Shown here piece after piece: positions 54,201 through 58,423 of a DNA stretch of 58,423 nt (the first letter of the stretch is position 1; the number at the start of each line of letters is the position of its first letter). Origin of the DNA: Bradyrhizobium sp. (GTDB taxonomy: Bacteria > Pseudomonadota > Alphaproteobacteria > Rhizobiales > Xanthobacteraceae). The notes under the pieces are model-generated. The model was not told where the DNA came from. It did no database searches and saw only the letters and a program-made list of their open reading frames with translations. Location of the stretch: the NCBI RefSeq assembly GCF_027307225.1, contig NZ_DAHUXJ010000077.1, positions 1 to 58,423 of the forward strand, read 5' to 3'. Position numbers and translations under genes: made by a program.

Positions 54201-55436
54201 ATGCCGACCGCGAACGCCGAAACAGCAAAACTCCTGCTCCTGGAAAACGTCAACGACAGCGCGGTCGAACTGCTCCGCAGTTCCGGCTTTCCGGATATCG
54301 AGCGGCTGTCGAAGGCGCTGGATGGAGATGCCCTTCGTGCTGCCGTCAAGGGCGTTTCGGTGCTGGGGATCCGGTCCAGGACGTCGTTGACGCAGGAAGT
54401 GTTGACGGCGGCCGATCGCCTGATCGCGGTGGGCTGTTTCAGCGTGGGAACGAACCAGGTCGATCTCGAGGCGGCCCGAAAATGCGGCATTCCCGTCTTC
54501 AACGCGCCGTTTTCAAATACACGCAGCGTCGCCGAACTTGTTATCGGCGAAATCGTCATGCTGCTTCGGCAGATCTTTCCGCGGTCGGTCTCGGCGCATG
54601 ATGGCGGCTGGGAAAAATCTGCAGCCGGCAGCCGTGAGGTGCGCGGCCGGACGCTCGGCATCATCGGCTACGGCAACATCGGCTCCCAGCTATCGACGCT
54701 TGCTGAAGCGATGGGAATGCGTGTCATCTACTTTGATCGCACCGACAAGCTCCGTCACGGCAATACGGAGCCGGTGGATCGGCTCGAGATGCTGCTGGCG
54801 CAAAGCGACGTGGTCAGCCTGCATGTTCCGGAGACCCCGGAAACGCACAACATGATTGGCGCGCAAGAACTGCGAGCGATGAAGCCCGGCGCCTTGCTGA
54901 TCAACAACAGCCGCGGCACGGTGGTCGATCTGGACGCGCTCGCGGCCGCGCTTGCCGACGGACACCTCGCGGGCGCGGCGGTCGATGTCTTTCCCGTCGA
55001 GCCTTCGTCAAATTCGGAGCGCTTCCAGAGCCCGATTCAGGGCCTCAAGAACGTGATCCTGACGCCGCACATCGGCGGCTCAACCGAAGAGGCGCAGGAT
55101 CGAATCGGCAGGGAAGTCGCACGCAAGCTGGTCGACTATATCATCAATGGATCCACCATGGGCGCGGTCAATTTTCCGCAAGTGCAGCTTCATGAGCGTG
55201 CGCATGGTGTGCGCTTCAGCCACGTTCATCACAATGTGCCGGGAATGCTGAGGCGCCTGAACGAGGTGTTTCTCCAGCGCGACATCAACATCGCGGCACA
55301 ATATCTCGAGACCGACAGCGAGATTGGCTATGTCGTGCTCGACCTGGATCTGGTTGGCCACGACTGCGGCGAACTGCTGCAAGAAATCCGCGGCCTCGAC
55401 GGTACGATCAGCGCAAGGCTCGTCTACCAGCACTGA
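54201..55436 (+). CDS. serA: D-3-phosphoglycerate dehydrogenase, short type with ACT domain
   Basis: A 411-residue enzyme for the first step of serine synthesis, like the 410-residue E. coli SerA. NAD motif GIIGYGNIGSQL; catalytic Arg in INNSRGTVVDL, Glu before and His in LTPHIGGSTEEAQD. The last 75 or so residues form an ACT domain (RFSHVHHNVPGMLRRLNEVF), which binds serine in E. coli. Alphaproteobacteria usually have a longer SerA elsewhere, so this may be a second enzyme or act on a related hydroxyacid. Confidence 0.9.
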   Translation: MPTANAETAKLLLLENVNDSAVELLRSSGFPDIERLSKALDGDALRAAVKGVSVLGIRSRTSLTQEVLTAADRLIAVGCFSVGTNQVDLEAARKCGIPVFNAPFSNTRSVAELVIGEIVMLLRQIFPRSVSAHDGGWEKSAAGSREVRGRTLGIIGYGNIGSQLSTLAEAMGMRVIYFDRTDKLRHGNTEPVDRLEMLLAQSDVVSLHVPETPETHNMIGAQELRAMKPGALLINNSRGTVVDLDALAAALADGHLAGAAVDVFPVEPSSNSERFQSPIQGLKNVILTPHIGGSTEEAQDRIGREVARKLVDYIINGSTMGAVNFPQVQLHERAHGVRFSHVHHNVPGMLRRLNEVFLQRDINIAAQYLETDSEIGYVVLDLDLVGHDCGELLQEIRGLDGTISARLVYQH

Positions 55437-55559
55437 ACCAACGACGGTGCCCGCAGGCGTTTTCCGTTTCCGATCGGCGTTGCGTCATCCATCATTCTCG
55501 CTAGGATTGTACCTGCACCGGTGAATTTCACCGGGCGGAAAAATAGTCCGGGAGGGATG

Positions 55560-55787
55560 ATGAAGATCTTGGGCAGCGTTGCCGTTGCGGCAATTTTGTC
55601 GGTAAGCGGTCCATTCGCTCGCGCCGAGGAAACCGTGATGTTCCCGGATGTGAGCGGCAAGATGGTTCGTATTCCGATCGCACACACCTACGAACAGTGC
55701 CGCAAGAATGGTCGTCATCTCCACTACCCCGACGCCGATAGCCACGCCTGGTGCTCCCAGCATTGCGACGGCAAGATCTGCAAGTAG
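55560..55787 (+). CDS. Small exported Cys-containing protein
   Basis: A 75-residue protein with a signal peptide (MKILGSVAVAAILSVSGPFA, cut near ARA) and a short mature part with four cysteines (YEQCRKN, AWCSQHCDG, ICK). The spacing suggests two disulfides or a metal site. GGGAGG precedes the ATG. Not recognised. Confidence 0.7.
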   Translation: MKILGSVAVAAILSVSGPFARAEETVMFPDVSGKMVRIPIAHTYEQCRKNGRHLHYPDADSHAWCSQHCDGKICK

Positions 55788-55844
55788 CCAGTTTCCATCT
55801 GGGGTCGGCGGCGTGGGCGCAAGCCTGTGTGGGTGAAGATCGCC

Positions 55845-56107
55845 AGTACCGCCGATCTGAAGTCCCTGCACCACAAGCGTCGAATTCGATCAGGGACTTC
55901 AGATCGATAAAGCGGTACTAGAATCAATAAGTTTGTGAGTAGCCCATGACTTTCCGAAGTTCGTGAAGGCGGGCGCTGCGATGGAGCGCGAACTTCGGAA
56001 TCAAAGGAGCACTAGCCAATTATGTGATTCTAGTGCGGTTTAGAATTTGAAGTTCCTATGACGAGATTACCGCGAAACTGATAGGAACTTCAAATTCACC
56101 GCACTAG
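55845..56107. repeat. Double-hairpin element, copy D (collapsed composite)
   Basis: D1 (55845-55921) has outer AGTACCGC/GCGGTACT and a perfect 16-bp inner stem (55853-55868 with 55891-55906). D2 (about 55936-56014) has inner TTCCGAAGTTCG/CGAACTTCGGAA but a decayed outer left arm, and has both a 5' TTT and a 3' AAA. D3 (56030-56107) is perfect: CTAGTGCGGT/ACCGCACTAG and a 16-bp inner stem. The order suits a composite like copy C in which the two central hairpins merged. Confidence 0.8.
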
Positions 56108-56262
56108 CGATCAACCGTCGACGCATGCTCCGGCCGCAAGCTCCCTGATTGATGGCGGCGCCGCTGGCCTCATGACTAGAAACACGCGGTGAGTGGTCGA
56201 CCTTCGTACGGCTTGCGGTTCCAGGGAAACCAATCCAACTTGGCCCACAAGAGGCCGCGTTG

Positions 56263-56796
56263 ATGATTGGAATGTTTTTTGAAGTGATGCCGCGCGAGGG
56301 GCACACCACGAGCTACTTCGAATTGGCAGCCGCCCTGAAGCCCGAACTGGAGCTGAGCGGCGGCGTGTTGTTCGTCGATCGCTACACCAGCGCCGACAGG
56401 CCTGAGGTCATCCTCTCGCATCAGTGGTGGGCCGATGAGGAGGCGCTCGTCCGCTGGCGCCAGCACACCCAGCACCGCTCGATCCAGCGCGCCGGGCGCG
56501 AGCAGCATTTCAGGGACTATCGAATTCGGATCGGCCCTGCCGTGGATTCCACGCGGGGCGCTTCCGCGGCCCGTGCCCTCTGGGTCTCTTATTACGACGC
56601 CGAACCGGCGGGACCTGTCGACGGCGAACTGTTCAAGAGCGTTTATCGGGAAGCGAAGTTTCTCGTGCTTTCCGAGCGGGCGCCCAACGCGCAGGGCGCA
56701 GCAGCAGACAGCAAGATTTTCGAGATCACGCGCGACTATACCATGTACGAGCGAGCCGAAGCGCCGCAGCAATATCCGCCGGTCGAGCGCCGCTAG
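56263..56796 (+). CDS. ABM-like (antibiotic biosynthesis monooxygenase fold) protein
   Basis: A 177-residue protein whose first half matches the dimeric alpha/beta-barrel ABM family: MFFEVMPREGHTTSYFELAA, HQWWADEEALVRWRQHTQHR, then FRDYRIRIG. The second half is a weak repeat of the fold (DGELFKSVYREAKFLVLSER). ABM proteins include monooxygenases and haem-degrading enzymes; function here is unknown. AAGAGG lies 8 bases before the ATG. It ends within a CTAG that also ends the opposing gene. Confidence 0.75.
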   Translation: MIGMFFEVMPREGHTTSYFELAAALKPELELSGGVLFVDRYTSADRPEVILSHQWWADEEALVRWRQHTQHRSIQRAGREQHFRDYRIRIGPAVDSTRGASAARALWVSYYDAEPAGPVDGELFKSVYREAKFLVLSERAPNAQGAAADSKIFEITRDYTMYERAEAPQQYPPVERR

Positions 56797-57860
56797 CGCG
56801 GCACGACAGGCGCAGCAGTCGGAAGAGTGGCGGTCGTATCGCTGCTTGAGGATTTGCGCAGCCGAATTTCAATGCGCCGGCGCTGCTGAATGTCGCCGGA
56901 CGAGCCCGAGATCGCAAGCGTCTCGTCGGTGTTCACGAGCTGCGCGCCGGATAGCGGAATCAGTTTGTAACCGGCGAGCAGCGGGCTTTGGCGCAGCACG
57001 CTTACCACAGCGACGGCACGTGCAAGCCCAAGCCCCGCATTGTCCGCAGGCACCAGGCTGACGACCCCGGCCTCGCTCTTCAGGACCGGCAAGAGCTCGC
57101 GGTCGAGGTTGGAAAACTGGCGCACTCCGATCGGGCGTTCATCGGTGTGACCGACGACCTCGATGATATCGACGTCGTATTTGCGGATGTAGTCGAGGAT
57201 TTCGCCCGGGGTCCTGGTGAGCAGCGTTTCCTGAAAGCCCGGCGACAACTCCGCGCTTCCCGATTTGAAGAAATAGCCGTCGGCCTCGCTCATCCGGATG
57301 ATCGGAGGCCATTGATGGCCGCCGGGGCCCTGGGTCATGCCCCGCGTCAGCGTATCGAGCACGGCCTGCGCGGAAACCGGCGGGTCGCCGGGCTTGATCA
57401 TCGCCCGATTGATGGCACCGACGATTTCGGCGTCGTGAAGGGCCTTGTCGACGTCGATGTTGCTGGCGCGCAGGGCCGCGATATTGGCAAGGCTTTCGCG
57501 AAGGTCCTTGACGGAGATGGTCTTCTCGATGTCCTTGACGACGCTGCGGCTATCCACCAATTCGCGCCAGTACTGGTCGATTGCCTGGGGATCGCTCAGG
57601 CCCGAGAGGCTTTCGACCTTCTCGGCCACCGCCGCGCTCTTGCTCAGCGAATTGACCACGTCGCGGATCTGCTCGTTTTGCGCCTTCTCCTCTTTAAGTG
57701 CCTGCTCGGCGGCGATGCGCCTGCTTTCCTCGCGTTTCAGGAAAGTTGCCATCGCGATCAACAGACAAAACACCAGAAGCACCATGATTTCGGCCATGGT
57801 GAGCCCGAGCACGAGCCCGCGCCGGTACGATGATCGCTCCTGGAGTATCTGCCCTTCCAT
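56793..57860 (-). CDS. MotB/OmpA-like membrane protein
   Basis: A 355-residue protein with one N-terminal membrane helix (LVLGLTMAEIMVLLVFCLLI) carrying an acidic residue (Glu24) where MotB/ExbD-type stators have Asp, a coiled coil, and a C-terminal OmpA-like peptidoglycan-binding domain (VVGHTDERPIG, QQRRRIEIRLR). The upstream partner on the same strand is 12 bases away. Related MotAB-like pairs drive motors, transport, or the Zorya antiphage system. Confidence 0.85.
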   Translation of the reverse strand: MEGQILQERSSYRRGLVLGLTMAEIMVLLVFCLLIAMATFLKREESRRIAAEQALKEEKAQNEQIRDVVNSLSKSAAVAEKVESLSGLSDPQAIDQYWRELVDSRSVVKDIEKTISVKDLRESLANIAALRASNIDVDKALHDAEIVGAINRAMIKPGDPPVSAQAVLDTLTRGMTQGPGGHQWPPIIRMSEADGYFFKSGSAELSPGFQETLLTRTPGEILDYIRKYDVDIIEVVGHTDERPIGVRQFSNLDRELLPVLKSEAGVVSLVPADNAGLGLARAVAVVSVLRQSPLLAGYKLIPLSGAQLVNTDETLAISGSSGDIQQRRRIEIRLRKSSSSDTTATLPTAAPVVPR

Positions 57861-57872
57861 CTTGCTTTAGCT

Positions 57873-58423
57873 CTATCTCCGTGGGCTTTCGTTCGATCGT
57901 GGCGCCATGAAGCCGAGCGCACGGGGGATGATCCCGCGTCGCGTGGCCTGTATTTCGATCAGTAACTCCCTCATCGCAGTCACGACGCCTTGCGCATGCC
58001 GCAGGTTGATCTCGGCACTCCGGGCCTGGTTCTGCGCGTTGTCATTCAGTGCATCGACCGATTCGGTCAGGCGCTCGATCATCGGCACCAGTTGCGTTGC
58101 GATGGCCTCTTCGGAGGTCCGGTGCGTGGTGAGACGGGCGAACAGCGCGTCGATCGATTCCACGATACTGGCGGTGTTCGTGGCGAGTTCTTCTCCTTCC
58201 TGAACGAGGTGCCTCGACACGTCGAGGACTTCGACCGTTCTCTTGTTCAGGCTTGCCAGTGTCGCGCCGGAGACCCTGGAGGATTCCTCGAACGGCAGAC
58301 TGGCGTTCGTCGCAAGCTTCTCCAGTTCGCTGACAAATAGTCGATGCGCCCGTCCGACGCTTTCCCGCATCTCGTCCATGGCATCGGCCAGGGATTGCTG
58401 GGTCATGCGCCGGAAGTTGCCGA
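57873..58423 (-). CDS. C-terminal part of a probable stator partner protein (cut by window edge)
   Basis: The frame is open to the right edge; 177 residues follow the first visible ATG, but the codons before it are also open, so the true N-terminus is outside. What is visible is almost all helical coiled coil (ELEKLATNASLPFEESSRVS; LVPMIERLTESVDALNDNAQ), like the long cytoplasmic tail of MotA/ExbB-type proteins. The membrane part is not in the window, so the family is inferred from the MotB-like neighbour. Confidence 0.6.
   Translation of the reverse strand, partial: GNFRRMTQQSLADAMDEMRESVGRAHRLFVSELEKLATNASLPFEESSRVSGATLASLNKRTVEVLDVSRHLVQEGEELATNTASIVESIDALFARLTTHRTSEEAIATQLVPMIERLTESVDALNDNAQNQARSAEINLRHAQGVVTAMRELLIEIQATRRGIIPRALGFMAPRSNESPRR

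Noticed and set aside
56793..58423. A complete Zorya antiphage system
   Set aside because: Only a ZorB-like gene and part of a partner are present; no ZorC, ZorD or ZorE-like gene follows on the same strand in the window.

Overview
The window is a chromosomal segment of an alphaproteobacterium, most likely Bradyrhizobium or a close relative. The evidence is a GC-rich genome, the order rpmH-rnpA-yidC-engB-argB followed by dapD-dapE, three CtrA-type boxes, and many intergenic palindromes of the kinds seen in Bradyrhizobiaceae. No rRNA, CRISPR array, prophage or complete insertion sequence is visible.

Layout. (1) 1-17.3 kb is core: the end of recR, an AmpG-like permease, rmuC, def-fmt-truA, and on the minus strand rpmH, rnpA, yidC, engB, a DUF423 gene, argB, a DUF1036 protein, a HAD phosphatase, dapD and dapE; then a sensor kinase and tRNA-Arg(ACG). 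(2) 17.5-19.8 kb is loose and accessory: a HigBA toxin-antitoxin pair, two small membrane proteins, a tRNA 3' fragment and copies of a 53-bp repeat. (3) 19.8-34.4 kb is a compact catabolic locus. A minus-strand pair (Tm-1-like protein, IclR regulator) diverges across a palindromic operator from an 11-gene plus-strand run: two class III aminotransferases, two SDR dehydrogenases, a family-3 amidohydrolase, a CobW-type GTPase, a branched-chain-type ABC importer with a LivM-LivG fusion, and a HAD hydrolase. The substrate is unknown. (4) 34.6-48.4 kb is an aliphatic-amide locus: amiC-amiR, a leader with two hairpins and a terminator suited to AmiR/ANTAR antitermination, a five-gene urea/amide-type ABC importer, amiE, an NCS1 permease, a MetX-like alpha/beta hydrolase and an AAA ATPase/VWA pair of the NorQ-NorD or CbbQ-CbbO kind. 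(5) 48.4-58.4 kb is mixed: a MazEF-like pair, an unrecognised 532-residue protein, a VOC protein, a vapB with a frameshifted vapC, a PAS-GGDEF protein, a serA homologue, a small exported protein, an ABM-like protein, and a MotB/OmpA-like gene next to a partial gene cut by the right edge.

How parts fit together. In the amide locus, AmiC would sense amides and release AmiR, which would let transcription pass the leader terminator into the importer and amidase genes. The importer would bring in short amides or urea-like compounds and AmiE would release ammonia. In the IclR locus the importer, metal-dependent hydrolase with a GTPase metallochaperone, transaminases and dehydrogenases would form a route for an unidentified nitrogenous compound.

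The most unusual structure is a family of CTAG-bounded double-hairpin elements, about 165-170 bp each, at 12.4, 14.9, 43.8-44.1 and 55.8-56.1 kb. Each pairs two long hairpins in opposite orientation. Stem sequences differ almost completely between copies, yet base pairing is kept. One copy sits inside another repeat, one supplies the stop codon of rpmH, and two lie back to back sharing a CTAG. I know no name for this family.
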